Source: Coriobacteriaceae bacterium (GTDB lineage: Bacteria; Actinomycetota; Coriobacteriia; Coriobacteriales; Coriobacteriaceae). Taken from it: a DNA stretch of 49,940 bases. Under the pieces are notes generated by a model that saw only the letters and a list, made by a program, of their open reading frames with translations, was not told the origin of the DNA and made no database searches. Shown here piece by piece: positions 1-7,717 of the stretch (position 1 is the first letter of the stretch; the number at the start of each line of letters is the position of its first letter). Location of the stretch: assembly GCA_902363875.1 (NCBI GenBank), contig CABJBO010000013.1, positions 1 through 49,940 on the forward strand. The letters run 5' to 3'. A program made the translations under genes and the position numbers.

Positions 1-43
1 TCGTAGCTCGAGACGGGCCCGGGCTGACAATTTCGACTGTAAT

Positions 44-97
44 GGACGTTCTTTAACGACTAGTCATTCAAGAACGTCCCCAATGACTAGATTGAAA
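44..97. repeat. GGGACG-type palindromic repeat, copy 1
   Basis: Arms GGACGTTCTT (44-53) and AAGAACGTCC (70-79) form a 10-bp inverted repeat whose loop contains the self-complementary octamer GACTAGTC (58-65). The same GGGACGTTC and GACTAGTC words recur near 7030-7130 and 20707-20735, so this belongs to a dispersed intergenic family. It has no coding potential and no U-tract, so it is not a standard terminator. Confidence 0.6.
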
Positions 98-101
98 AGC
101 T

Positions 102-154
102 GTACGTCAGCATCCAAAGATGTCGGAAAATGTCGACTTTGGATGCTGGCGTAC
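102..154. repeat. Long hairpin downstream of the glutaredoxin gene
   Basis: GTACGTCAGCATCCAAA (102-118) pairs with its complement at 138-154 over 17 positions with one G-T wobble; the loop is 19 nt. It lies 3' of the minus-strand glutaredoxin gene, where a terminator would be expected, but no run of T follows on either strand. It may act as an RNA-stabilising 3' hairpin or be a mobile repeat. Confidence 0.55.
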
Positions 155-210
155 ATGTTTGGTTCGTATGGGTTCGGCTCGGTTGGCGCGAACTGGCCGC
201 AGTGCGCGTG

Positions 211-456
211 CTAGAGCAGGTTCTTCTGCACCCACGCGATGATGTCGCTCGACTCGTAGAGCGGTTTACCGTCGATGAACAGGCAGGGAACCTGGCGCTT
301 TCCGCCGACGGCGATGAGTGTCTGCTCGGCATCGGGGTCGGTCGAGATATTGCGCTCGGGGATGGTCACGCCGTTATCGGCCAAAAAGCGCTTGACCTTT
401 ATGCAATACGGGCAGCCGGTCATAACGTAGAGCACGAGTTCGTGATCAGTAGCCAT
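211..456 (-). CDS. Glutaredoxin family protein
   Basis: This is an 81-residue cytoplasmic thiol-disulfide oxidoreductase of glutaredoxin/NrdH size. The redox motif CPYC is at residues 15-18, after a first beta strand (LVLYVMTG). The cis-proline segment QVPCLFIDGK lies near 55-64 and the usual GGxxL-like end is represented by YESSDIIAWV. The ATG at 454-456 was chosen over upstream in-frame codons because a GGAG ribosome-binding site lies 7 bases before it and the fold starts immediately. By family it reduces protein disulfides or mixed disulfides using glutathione or a thioredoxin-reductase-like partner; the partner cannot be told here. It lies downstream of, and on the same strand as, the regulator at 509-1336, with a 52-bp gap. 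Confidence 0.88.
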   Translation of the reverse strand: MATDHELVLYVMTGCPYCIKVKRFLADNGVTIPERNISTDPDAEQTLIAVGGKRQVPCLFIDGKPLYESSDIIAWVQKNLL

Positions 457-508
457 GGTGTCTCCAATCGGTTGAGGTTTCGGTTGAGATACCCAAAGCC
501 GCCGCAGT

Positions 509-1336
509 CTATGCGCGATCCATTGATGACTCGATGGCATGGACCAGAAACGCCGTGGCTCCGGTGCCGCAGGGCTTGTCGTAGTAGTCGATAAAGCGCT
601 GATCGGCAAGATAGCCGTGGGCGAGGCCCAGGTATGCTTCGTCTTGGGGCTCGTGTCCCCAGTTAAGGCCAATCCATCGACGGTGCATTGCTACAAGCTT
701 GCGGGCCTCGCTGCCTTCCGGTTCGCCATCGCCCATGGCAATCGAGAGCTGGCCCAGAACAGCGCGTTCAAGTTCCTTCATGTCGTTCCATGTCTCGGGG
801 TCCATGCCCAGCAGTGCCTCGTTTGCTGCATCGACAGCCTCGTCGCCATAGCGCGCCCGCGCCTCGGCGCCGAAGCGCTCCTCGTTTTCCTGCACGGCGC
901 GCCAGCGCTCCAGCTGCGGCAAGACGGCACCCATGAGTGAGACGGCCTCGTCGAGCGACATGCCGGTGTTTTGTGCCAGGCGCGGGGCACAATCCTCGAT
1001 CATTGCCTCCATCGTGGTGTCGTAGGTGTACTTGCCGTGCTCGTAGCACCACTTGCAGTAATGGTCGGTCGTGGCGCCCGTGGCGTCGGTGCCGCAGTCG
1101 TTGGGCGTGAGTATCATGCCGCAGCTCTGACAATAGTGCTCGGGCATTTCGAGCAGGTGGGACAGCGGTTCTCCGGTTATGGCGGCAATGAGCTTCATCA
1201 TGTCGATGCCCGGTGTGACTTCGCCGCGTTCCCAACGGCTGACGGCTTGACGTGTGACGAAGAGCTTGGCGGCGAGTTGCTCTTGGGTAAGATGATGGGC
1301 GCGACGGACAGCAATGAGCTTTTCTGCGAAGGCCAT
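509..1336 (-). CDS. Xre-type HTH regulator with zinc ribbon and TipAS-like domain
   Basis: A 275-residue, three-part protein. Residues about 5-60 are an Xre (HTH_3) DNA-binding domain (LTQEQLAAKLFVTRQAVSRW). Residues 67-100 hold a zinc-ribbon-like cluster with Cys 69, 72, 81, 94 and 97. The C-terminal 90 residues resemble the TipAS antibiotic-recognition fold: W..ELE..vL.Q, an RRWIGLNWG segment, then AYLGLAHGYLADQRFIDYYDK and FLVHAIESS. The ATG at 1334-1336 has a strong AAGGAG site; the longer upstream reading frame lacks one. In the TipAL family the same C-terminal fold binds thiopeptides and is normally joined to a MerR domain, so an Xre partner is notable. The protein probably senses a ligand and regulates nearby or distant genes; the target is unknown. 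Confidence 0.78.
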   Translation of the reverse strand: MAFAEKLIAVRRAHHLTQEQLAAKLFVTRQAVSRWERGEVTPGIDMMKLIAAITGEPLSHLLEMPEHYCQSCGMILTPNDCGTDATGATTDHYCKWCYEHGKYTYDTTMEAMIEDCAPRLAQNTGMSLDEAVSLMGAVLPQLERWRAVQENEERFGAEARARYGDEAVDAANEALLGMDPETWNDMKELERAVLGQLSIAMGDGEPEGSEARKLVAMHRRWIGLNWGHEPQDEAYLGLAHGYLADQRFIDYYDKPCGTGATAFLVHAIESSMDRA

Positions 1337-1464
1337 AACGGCTCCTTTCTGCTGGTTGTTGGCTTTAAGCATACGCGGCGGCAGGTGCCCTTCCAAGCAA
1401 CCGTTGGTTGCGCGACGGGGGCTGCGGCGAAGAATTGCGTACAACGTCCCACGCCTCCATGCCG

Positions 1465-1470
1465 TACAAT
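1465..1470 (+). promoter_or_regulatory. -10 element (TACAAT) for trmO, possibly leaderless
   Basis: TACAAT ends 7 bases before the ATG at 1478, so a transcript started at normal distance would begin at or within one base of the start codon. No Shine-Dalgarno sequence is visible upstream of that ATG. No TTGACA-like -35 lies at 16-18 bp. Identical or near-identical ACAAT boxes precede several other genes in this window. Confidence 0.45.
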
Positions 1471-1477
1471 GACCGGC

Positions 1478-2215
1478 ATGGAACCTATTGCACACATACA
1501 TACCGATCTGCCGCAGAAGTTCGGCATTCCGCGCAACAGCTTTTTGGCGCCCCATTTGCAGGGACGCATCGTCTTTGAACCGGAATTTGCCTCCAACGCA
1601 GCAGTTGAGGGTCTGGATTCCTTCTCTCACCTATGGTTGCTCTGGCGCTTCGAAAACGGCACGCCCGGCGGCACGGCTAAGGACATAGCCGCCGATGCCA
1701 AAAAGCAGGACAGGTCCGGAACTAATGCCAAGTGGTCGAAAACCGTGCGTCCGCCGCGTCTGGGCGGAGCCGAGCGTGTGGGCGTCTTTGCCACGCGCAG
1801 TCCGTTTCGCCCTAATCCCATCGGTCTCACCTGCGTCAAGCTTGATCGTGTCGAGCTCACCGACGATGGTCCCATCATCCATGTGTTGGGGGCCGACCTG
1901 CGCGACGGCACGCCCATCTACGACATTAAGCCCTACATTCCGTTTGCGGATTGCCACCCGGATGCGACCGGCGGCTGGATTGAGGATGCGCCGTGGCAAG
2001 AGCTCGACGTCGAGTTTCCGCAAGCGCTGCAGGATATGGTCCCGCCTACAAAGCTTCCTGGCTTGGTTGAGGTTCTTCGCCAGGATCCGCGCCGCGCGGG
2101 CAGCAAGCACGAGCCAAACCGTGTTTATCACTTGGCCTTCGCCGGGCTCGACATATCTTTTACGGTCGATGAAACCCGGCTAACCGTAGTCGCCGTCAAC
2201 GACGCGCAAGACTAA
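1478..2215 (+). CDS. trmO: tRNA (N6-threonylcarbamoyladenosine-37-N6)-methyltransferase TrmO
   Basis: A 245-residue member of the TsaA/YaeB (UPF0066) family. In Escherichia coli TrmO methylates t6A37 of threonine tRNAs with S-adenosylmethionine. The hallmark block GVFATRSPFRPNPIG is at residues 102-116, followed by LGADLRDGTPIYDIKPYIPFAD; the C-terminal extension (R..Y.LAFAGLDISFTV) matches the longer bacterial form. The start at 1478 is preferred because similarity begins there; an ATG at 1469 would add three residues. No ribosome-binding site is visible before either ATG, but a TACAAT box sits immediately upstream, which suggests leaderless translation. It is divergent from the regulator at 509-1336. 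Confidence 0.9.
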   Translation: MEPIAHIHTDLPQKFGIPRNSFLAPHLQGRIVFEPEFASNAAVEGLDSFSHLWLLWRFENGTPGGTAKDIAADAKKQDRSGTNAKWSKTVRPPRLGGAERVGVFATRSPFRPNPIGLTCVKLDRVELTDDGPIIHVLGADLRDGTPIYDIKPYIPFADCHPDATGGWIEDAPWQELDVEFPQALQDMVPPTKLPGLVEVLRQDPRRAGSKHEPNRVYHLAFAGLDISFTVDETRLTVVAVNDAQD

Positions 2216-2281
2216 TCAGCCATTCGTCCGCACCCGTCAAATTAAGAGCCAAACCCCATGCCAAAACCGCCCATGCTGGTG

Positions 2282-2287
2282 GACAAT
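2282..2287 (+). promoter_or_regulatory. -10-like element (GACAAT) upstream of the C-S lyase gene
   Basis: GACAAT followed by AACG lies 40 bases before the ATG at 2328. It resembles the ACAAT boxes seen before the genes at 7257, 8378, 13261, 20837, 42458 and 45685. No convincing -35 hexamer is present, so the call rests mainly on recurrence and position. Confidence 0.35.
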
Positions 2288-2327
2288 AACGCCTACCAAA
2301 ACAATCCGCTTTGCATGGGAGCCCAGG

Positions 2328-3539
2328 ATGAAATACGACTTTACTTCGCTTATCGACCGCCACGGCATGGACTCCATCGCCGTTGATTCTTGGGGTGAGA
2401 TCCCCGGCATGGCTCCAAACGCACCCGACGAGGGCTTCGATCGCATTCCCATGTGGGTGGCGGACATGAACTTCGCCACGGTGCCCACGGTCCAGGAACA
2501 CATCATTCAGCGTGCCCAGCACCCCATGTTTGGCTACTTTGATCCGCGTGCCGAGTACTCTGACCGCATCATCGAATGGCAGAGCCGCCGCAATGGCGTC
2601 GAGGGTCTGCGCCCTGAACATATCGGTTACGAAAACGGCGTGCTGGGCGGTGTTGTGTCGACGCTGCGCGCGTATGTCCAGCCGGGCGATGCGGTGCTGG
2701 TCCACAGCCCCACCTACATCGGCTTTACCAAGTCTATCGAAGCCGCGGGCTATCGCATTGTCCACAGCCCGCTTAAGCTCGACGACCAAGGCGTGTGGCG
2801 TATGGACTATGAGGACATGGAGCGCAAGCTCGCCCAAAACCACATCCATGCCGCGGTGTTCTGCTCGCCGCACAATCCCTGCGGGCGCGTATGGGAGCGC
2901 GACGAGATCGAGCGCGCCATGGACATCTATCGCCAGCATGATTGCGTGGTGATCTCGGATGAGATTTGGTCCGATATCATCCTGCCGGGTCACAAGCATA
3001 TCCCGACGCAGTCGGTGAGCGAGGATGCCCGCATGCGCACGGTTGCCCTTTATGCGCCCAGCAAGACGTTTAACCTGGCGGGCCTGGTCGGCAGCTACCA
3101 CATCGTCTATAACGAGACGCTGCGCGACCGCGTGTGCGCCGTGTCCGACAAGACTCACTACAACGAGATGAACGTCCTCTCCATGCATGCGCTTATCGGT
3201 GCCTATCAGCCTCAGGGCTATGAGTGGGTGGACGAGCTCAACCAGGTGCTTGCCGGTAATATCGAGTGCTTCTGCGATTACGTTGACGAGCATTTTGCGG
3301 GCGTGTCCTATTCGCGTCCGCAAGGCACGTACATGGTGTTTCTGGACTGCACCGAATGGTGCCGCGAGCATGGCCGCGATATTCAGTGGCTGCTCGACGA
3401 GGGGGCGCGCGTGGGCGTGGGGTATCAGGACGGCCGCCCGTTCCACGGGCCCTGCCACATTCGCGTGAATCTGGCGCTGCCGCTTTCGCGCGTAAGGGAG
3501 GCGTGCGCCCGCCTGGACCGCTACGTTTTTGGGGTATAG
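2328..3539 (+). CDS. MalY/PatB family PLP-dependent C-S lyase / aminotransferase
   Basis: A 403-residue fold-type I aminotransferase-like enzyme. The N-terminal PMWVADMNFAT block and the FGYFDPR segment are typical of the MalY/PatB (cystathionine beta-lyase-like) branch. The PLP-site signature is complete: the SPHNPCGRVW turn near 180-189, SDEIWSDI with Asp211, and APSKTFNLAGL with the Schiff-base lysine at 246. The protein has the expected full length of about 390-400 residues. By family it cleaves cystathionine or other cysteine conjugates to thiol, pyruvate and ammonia; in some bacteria MalY also moonlights as a regulator. GGAG lies 7 bases before the ATG. It sits alone between trmO and a convergent flavoprotein gene. 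Confidence 0.88.
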   Translation: MKYDFTSLIDRHGMDSIAVDSWGEIPGMAPNAPDEGFDRIPMWVADMNFATVPTVQEHIIQRAQHPMFGYFDPRAEYSDRIIEWQSRRNGVEGLRPEHIGYENGVLGGVVSTLRAYVQPGDAVLVHSPTYIGFTKSIEAAGYRIVHSPLKLDDQGVWRMDYEDMERKLAQNHIHAAVFCSPHNPCGRVWERDEIERAMDIYRQHDCVVISDEIWSDIILPGHKHIPTQSVSEDARMRTVALYAPSKTFNLAGLVGSYHIVYNETLRDRVCAVSDKTHYNEMNVLSMHALIGAYQPQGYEWVDELNQVLAGNIECFCDYVDEHFAGVSYSRPQGTYMVFLDCTEWCREHGRDIQWLLDEGARVGVGYQDGRPFHGPCHIRVNLALPLSRVREACARLDRYVFGV

Positions 3540-3560
3540 GGGGCGCTCGATTCGAGTGCT

Positions 3561-3603
3561 GCCCCATGTGCCCACGCCGTCAAAATGTGTGGGCACATGG
3601 GGC
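3561..3603. repeat. Perfect 15-bp inverted repeat between convergent genes
   Basis: GCCCCATGTGCCCAC (3561-3575) is perfectly complementary to 3589-3603, with a 13-nt loop. It lies between the ends of the C-S lyase gene and the convergent PNPOx-like gene, a terminator position for both, but there is no T-run on either side. It is one of several long U-less intergenic hairpins in the window. Confidence 0.6.
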
Positions 3604-3635
3604 GCAGAGGGTAGCGAGCGCGTTTTCCGCATTCG

Positions 3636-4115
3636 CTACTTTTCATGAATCTGCTTGCCGCAAAGATGTTCAATCGAAATCTCGTAGAGCTGGACGCCCT
3701 TTATGTCTTTGGCGATCTCCTCCTCGACTTCTTCGGCAGAAGGGTAGTACTTAAGCGCGAGCTGACGGACTTTGTCCTCGATAAACGCGGGCGCTTCATC
3801 TACCAGGCGACAACGACCAAAGACAACGGTACTCATAACGTAGGGAGCCCAGTCGCCGTCCTTGTACCACACGTTGCCGTAAACGGTAAAGCAGACTTTA
3901 TCATCATGCCTGAGTGAATCGACCTTGTGGCCAGCCTTGGCGCCATGGAAATAAATCTTGTCGTGCTCGGCGTCAAAGAAGTAGTTGACGGGAATGGCAT
4001 AGGGGTAGCCATCATCGCCGTTGACGGCAAAGACGCCGCGCTTGCAGGTAGCGAGCAGTTCGCGCGCTTTCTCGTCGGTGATGGCGCGTTTCTTTCGACG
4101 TAAGGGCCTAAACAT
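3636..4115 (-). CDS. Pyridoxamine 5'-phosphate oxidase-like flavin-binding protein
   Basis: A 159-residue single-domain split-barrel protein of the PNPOx-like/NimA group. The fold signature is seen as GVFAVNGDDGYPYAIPVNYFFD (about 28-49), then KIYFHGAKAGHKVDSLRHDDKVCFTVYG (about 53-80), whose H-x-A-x-x-G-x-K segment is typical of FMN- or heme-binding NimA-like proteins. A start ATG with an AAAGGAAG site fixes the N-terminus. Related proteins are putative flavin reductases, some linked to nitroimidazole reduction; substrate and cofactor cannot be assigned here. It is 41 bp downstream of the sensor kinase on the same strand with no terminator seen between them, so the two may be cotranscribed. 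Confidence 0.8.
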   Translation of the reverse strand: MFRPLRRKKRAITDEKARELLATCKRGVFAVNGDDGYPYAIPVNYFFDAEHDKIYFHGAKAGHKVDSLRHDDKVCFTVYGNVWYKDGDWAPYVMSTVVFGRCRLVDEAPAFIEDKVRQLALKYYPSAEEVEEEIAKDIKGVQLYEISIEHLCGKQIHEK

Positions 4116-4156
4116 CGTTGGCTTCCTTTCTACTGCGCATGGTGGTTGAGCACAAA

Positions 4157-6994
4157 CTATAGCGAAACAGCCCCATTTTTCTTGATACAGGCGAGTATGT
4201 TTTTGAGCTTGCTAAAGTCGAGCGGTTTGGGCAGATGGGCGTTCATGCCGGCGTCGTGTGCCGCCTTGGCGTCTTCGGCAAAGGCGTTGGCGGTGAGCGC
4301 GATGATGGGGATGTCGGCCGCATCGGCCTTTTCGCTCAGGCGGATCGCCCGGGTTGCCTCGTAGCCGTCCATGCCCGGCATCATGATGTCCATCAGGATT
4401 GCATCGAAGCTGCCGGCGGGACGACCAACATATAGATCGACCGTTTCGTTGCCGTCGGCGGCGCGAGTCACGACGATGCCTTCGCTTTCGAGCAGAGCTT
4501 GGGCAATCTCGGCATTGAGTTCGTTATCTTCTGCCAAAAGGACGTTCATGCCGGCGAGTGAGCAGCTGCTTACCTGCGTGTCTGCACATTCTTTTATCTG
4601 AGGGTTCTTGTCGATATCGAGCGGAATCCGGACGTCAAACGTACTCCCCACGCCAACCTCACTCGAAATCTCAATCGTGCCGCCCATCATATCGATGAGC
4701 GATTTGACGATAGACATGCCAATGCCGGTTCCTTGGAACTTGCTGCGCGCATCGTCGCCTTCCTGGGCAAACGGCTCGTAAATGTGTGCCAAAAACTCGG
4801 ATGTCATACCAATGCCGGTATCCGAGACGCTAAAGCAAAACACGGCGTGCTCGTCGTCGACCGGTTTGATGGTCGATGAGAACGTGACGGTGCCTCCGTG
4901 CTTGTTGTACTTGATGCTGTTGTCGAGCAGGTTGACAAGGATCTGCCGAATATGGGTGGGGCTGCCGATCATATATTGGTCGACAGCGTAGGGCTCGCTG
5001 GTGTCGAGCATGGTTATGCCGCGGTCCGATGCGCGGAGCTTGCACAGTACGAGCGCATTGTCGCACAGCTCTTTAAGGTTGAATGATTCGTGCTCGAGCG
5101 TCACTTTGCGCTCCTCGATCCTGCCCATCTCGAGGATGTCGTTAATCAGTGACAGCAGGTGATTGGCGGCAACGCGCGCCTTGGCGCGGCTTTCGCGGGC
5201 GACCTGCATGTCGCCTTCTCTCAATTCCTCAATTTCGATAAGGCCCAGGATGCCGTTGAGCGGCGTGCGGATGTCGTGGCTCATGCGCGTGAGGAAAGCG
5301 GTTTTGGCGGCGTTGGCGGCATCGGCTTTCTGCCGTTCCTCCTGTGCGCGGTAAAGCGACCAGACAAGGATGACGATGCCGGTGAGCAAAATGCAAATGA
5401 CGACTGCCGCAATGACGATGCGGTTGCGGTAGAGAAGTCGGAACGCATCCGATTCTTGCGCCGAGTACGATGTGGGGAAATAGCTGTTTGCAGAGAGCGA
5501 TTCACCTGCATTGACGATGCCCTTATTTATGATTCCCAGCAGCTCGGGCTTGCCGCGCGAAATTAAACACGATAGTTGTGCCGTGTTGGTGAGTTCCTGT
5601 GTTTCGAAATCCTCGATGTCGTAGATGTCGCGGAGAGTTTCCAGGCGCGTGCTGGGGACAATGATGCAACGTGCCTTCCCCTCATCGAGGGCTTTGAGCA
5701 CCTCGCCGTCATTCGAATACTCGGTTACCGTTGCGTTCGGAAAGAGACTTTCGAGCTCAAAACGGTTAACGATTGTGCTCTTTGTACAAGCGATGTTCTT
5801 AAGGTCGCTGTTCAGGTTTTTGCCACTGTGAATGGCGGTCAGCGAAACCGTTCCCATCGAGTTTGACTGGATGACCCCTGTCTGCTCGGCGAGCCAGTAG
5901 TCGCGAAACAACGGCAGGGCGACATCGATGGTCCCGTTGGAAAGGGCTTTGATCATTTGTTTGTTGCTCGAGAGTGCGATTGTTTTGACCGTAATGCCAA
6001 ACTTGTCGTGCAACGTCGTTGCAAGCGAGGCGAGCGACCCTTCCATCTCGCCGTCGTCATTTTGCGTACAGTAGGGAAGTTGGTTTTTAAGATAGCCGAT
6101 CGTGATGGTATTGCCGTTTTCTTTGAGCCAGGTGGTCTCGGGGCCGGTGAGCGATGACGAGCCACTGTTTTGGGTCGAGTAACTCGATTTGACTTCCTCG
6201 TTATAGCGCGGGTTATCGCGGGCGATGGTCGTCATGGCGGCGTTGATGTCGTTCATCAGATCAGGGCGGCTTTTGGGAACGGCAAAATAGTAGTCGCTCG
6301 AGCCTACGTAGAACATGGGTGACGCATCGGGCGACGAAATGGTGTCGTTCATGATGACGGCGTCGACCTCGCCGTCTGCAAGCGCCTCAAAGAGGGCACT
6401 GCCGGTGTCGATTTCTTTATAGGTGCAGGTAACGCCTTCGTCGGCGAGCCACTGCTGGCCGACGATAGTTTGCATAACGCCAGAGTTGCAGCCGATGGTG
6501 AGGCCTTGGAGCGCCTGGGGGTCACCCTTGGCCAGGTCGTCGCGGTCGGGCCTGGCGTAGATGTAGTAGCGCTCGGTGCCCTCGGGGTTCGAGGAAAAGA
6601 GCAGCTTCTGCTCGCGTTCTGCCGAATACGAGATGTTGGGCATGAGGTCGATTTCGCCTGCCTCGAGCATGTCCATAAGCTCGGAGAAGGTGCCGCTAAC
6701 GTATTCGTATTGCCAGCCCTTTGTGTAATACGAGAGGGTCTGGAGGTACTCGTAGCCCCATCCCGAGAGGCGCTCGCCCGGCGTGCCTTCCTGGAAGCCT
6801 TTGTTGTTGACGAGCCAGCCAACGCGGACCGTCTTGACCTGCTGGTCGGAGTCGGCGGCAAAGGCTGGGGTGGGCATGACGGCGCTCAGTAGTGTGAGCG
6901 CAGCAAGCGCGACGGCTAGGGTGCGATATAGAGCTAAGCGAAGGACGGCGGAAGGTTTCACAGGCAATCCTATCGAGTCGAGATAATACCGCAT
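4157..6994 (-). CDS. Hybrid sensor histidine kinase with two periplasmic solute-binding domains (BvgS/EvgS-like)
   Basis: A 945-residue inner-membrane signalling protein. Order: N-terminal signal/anchor (about 20-48), SBP_bac_3-like domain 1 (about 55-265), domain 2 (about 293-500), one transmembrane helix (about 525-547), HisKA with phospho-acceptor His573 (MSHDIRTPLNG), HATPase with N-box Asn692, DTGIGM (725-730) and GTGIGM (755-760), and a C-terminal receiver with acidic E822-D823, phospho-acceptor Asp869 and Lys923. All catalytic residues are present. The tandem Venus-flytrap sensors resemble BvgS/EvgS and imply binding of an amino acid or small solute. There is no HPt domain and no DNA-binding partner nearby, so the output is unknown. 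Ribosome-binding sequence before the ATG is weak, so the exact start is less sure. Confidence 0.9.
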   Translation of the reverse strand: MRYYLDSIGLPVKPSAVLRLALYRTLAVALAALTLLSAVMPTPAFAADSDQQVKTVRVGWLVNNKGFQEGTPGERLSGWGYEYLQTLSYYTKGWQYEYVSGTFSELMDMLEAGEIDLMPNISYSAEREQKLLFSSNPEGTERYYIYARPDRDDLAKGDPQALQGLTIGCNSGVMQTIVGQQWLADEGVTCTYKEIDTGSALFEALADGEVDAVIMNDTISSPDASPMFYVGSSDYYFAVPKSRPDLMNDINAAMTTIARDNPRYNEEVKSSYSTQNSGSSSLTGPETTWLKENGNTITIGYLKNQLPYCTQNDDGEMEGSLASLATTLHDKFGITVKTIALSSNKQMIKALSNGTIDVALPLFRDYWLAEQTGVIQSNSMGTVSLTAIHSGKNLNSDLKNIACTKSTIVNRFELESLFPNATVTEYSNDGEVLKALDEGKARCIIVPSTRLETLRDIYDIEDFETQELTNTAQLSCLISRGKPELLGIINKGIVNAGESLSANSYFPTSYSAQESDAFRLLYRNRIVIAAVVICILLTGIVILVWSLYRAQEERQKADAANAAKTAFLTRMSHDIRTPLNGILGLIEIEELREGDMQVARESRAKARVAANHLLSLINDILEMGRIEERKVTLEHESFNLKELCDNALVLCKLRASDRGITMLDTSEPYAVDQYMIGSPTHIRQILVNLLDNSIKYNKHGGTVTFSSTIKPVDDEHAVFCFSVSDTGIGMTSEFLAHIYEPFAQEGDDARSKFQGTGIGMSIVKSLIDMMGGTIEISSEVGVGSTFDVRIPLDIDKNPQIKECADTQVSSCSLAGMNVLLAEDNELNAEIAQALLESEGIVVTRAADGNETVDLYVGRPAGSFDAILMDIMMPGMDGYEATRAIRLSEKADAADIPIIALTANAFAEDAKAAHDAGMNAHLPKPLDFSKLKNILACIKKNGAVSL

Positions 6995-7022
6995 AAGGAT
7001 ACCAGCTCAGCTTGCCTAACAT

Positions 7023-7180
7023 CCGGCACTTAGGGACGTTCCCAATCTGTCCGGCAGTTGTAGTAGTCATTGGGGACGTTCTTAAACGACTAGTCGCCGG
7101 GGACACTCTTTGCCGGAGTTGGCACTTAGGGACGTTCCTTATGTGCCGGCAGTTGGGGACAGTCCCTTTCTGCCAGCACA
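7023..7180. repeat. Cluster of GGGACG/GGGACA palindromic repeats
   Basis: The gap between the sensor kinase and the ion-channel gene is filled by at least three related imperfect palindromes. CCGGCACTTAGGGACGTTCC starts at 7023 and closes with CCGGCAG. GGGGACGTTCTT plus GACTAGTC plus GGGGACACTC spans 7072-7107. GGCACTTAGGGACGTTCC starts near 7121 and closes with TGCCGGCAG, followed by GGGGACAGTCCC. The same words occur at 44-97 and 20702-20780. No open frame is conserved. The arrangement resembles REP/BIME elements; no mobilising transposase is present in the window. Confidence 0.65.
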
Positions 7181-7209
7181 AAAGGAGCGTCCTCGAGTGC
7201 CGAGTGTGG

Positions 7210-7215
7210 GACAAT
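7210..7215 (+). promoter_or_regulatory. -10-like element (GACAAT) for the ion-channel gene
   Basis: TGTGGGACAATACC occurs 42 bases before the chosen ATG at 7257, directly after the repeat cluster. It matches the ACAAT consensus recurring upstream of other genes here; no -35 is evident. Confidence 0.35.
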
Positions 7216-7256
7216 ACCGAACGAACATGATTGGACGCTTGGGAAAAGGGGTCGCG

Positions 7257-7682
7257 ATGAACAAGTTGAGGACGCTTGCCGACGTGTTGCGCCAGGCTGG
7301 CTTTGCGCGCATCACCGGCCTGTTCCTTATCTTCTACCTGCTGTGCTCGACGGCCGTCTGGCTGTCCGACCCTGCGACCCTTACGTTTGGCGATGGCCTC
7401 TGGTTTAGCTTTGAGACCGTATCGACGATCGGCTTTGGCGATATCCCGGCCGAAACGCCGGTTGCCCGCGCTATCACCGTCGTTTTGAGCGTCATCAGCA
7501 TCTTCTACATCGCCATGCTCACGGGCGTGGCGGTGAACTACTACAATACGCTCATCAAGATGCGCCAAAAGGACACCATGGCGCGCTTTATGGACGATCT
7601 TGAGCATCTGGAAGAGCTCGATCGCGATGAGCTCGCCGACCTGTCGCGCCGCGTGCGCGAATATCGCCGACGCCAACGCTAG
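7257..7682 (+). CDS. Two-transmembrane potassium-channel-like protein (Ion_trans_2)
   Basis: A 141-residue membrane protein with transmembrane helix 1 (about 17-36), a re-entrant pore loop, and helix 2 (about 72-93). The pore carries TIGFGD at 57-62, the classic K+ selectivity filter (TxGxGD with F for Y). The C-terminus is short, charged and likely helical (DDLEHLEELDRDELADLSRR), with no RCK/TrkA-N domain, so gating is unknown. The ATG at 7257 is chosen because AAGGGG lies 6 bases upstream; an ATG at 7227 would add ten residues but lacks a good site. Small channels of this kind assemble as tetramers. A 35-bp gap separates it from the LOG gene, so they may share a transcript. Confidence 0.82.
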   Translation: MNKLRTLADVLRQAGFARITGLFLIFYLLCSTAVWLSDPATLTFGDGLWFSFETVSTIGFGDIPAETPVARAITVVLSVISIFYIAMLTGVAVNYYNTLIKMRQKDTMARFMDDLEHLEELDRDELADLSRRVREYRRRQR

Positions 7683-7717
7683 GGCGGGCGCCGCGCGTCA
7701 CAACAAGGGGGCTGAAT

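Noticed and set aside
2196..3632. 478-residue minus-strand open frame opposite the C-S lyase gene
   Set aside because: It is a long antisense frame produced by GC-rich codon bias; it has no recognisable domain and no ribosome-binding site, while the plus-strand protein is a clear PLP enzyme.
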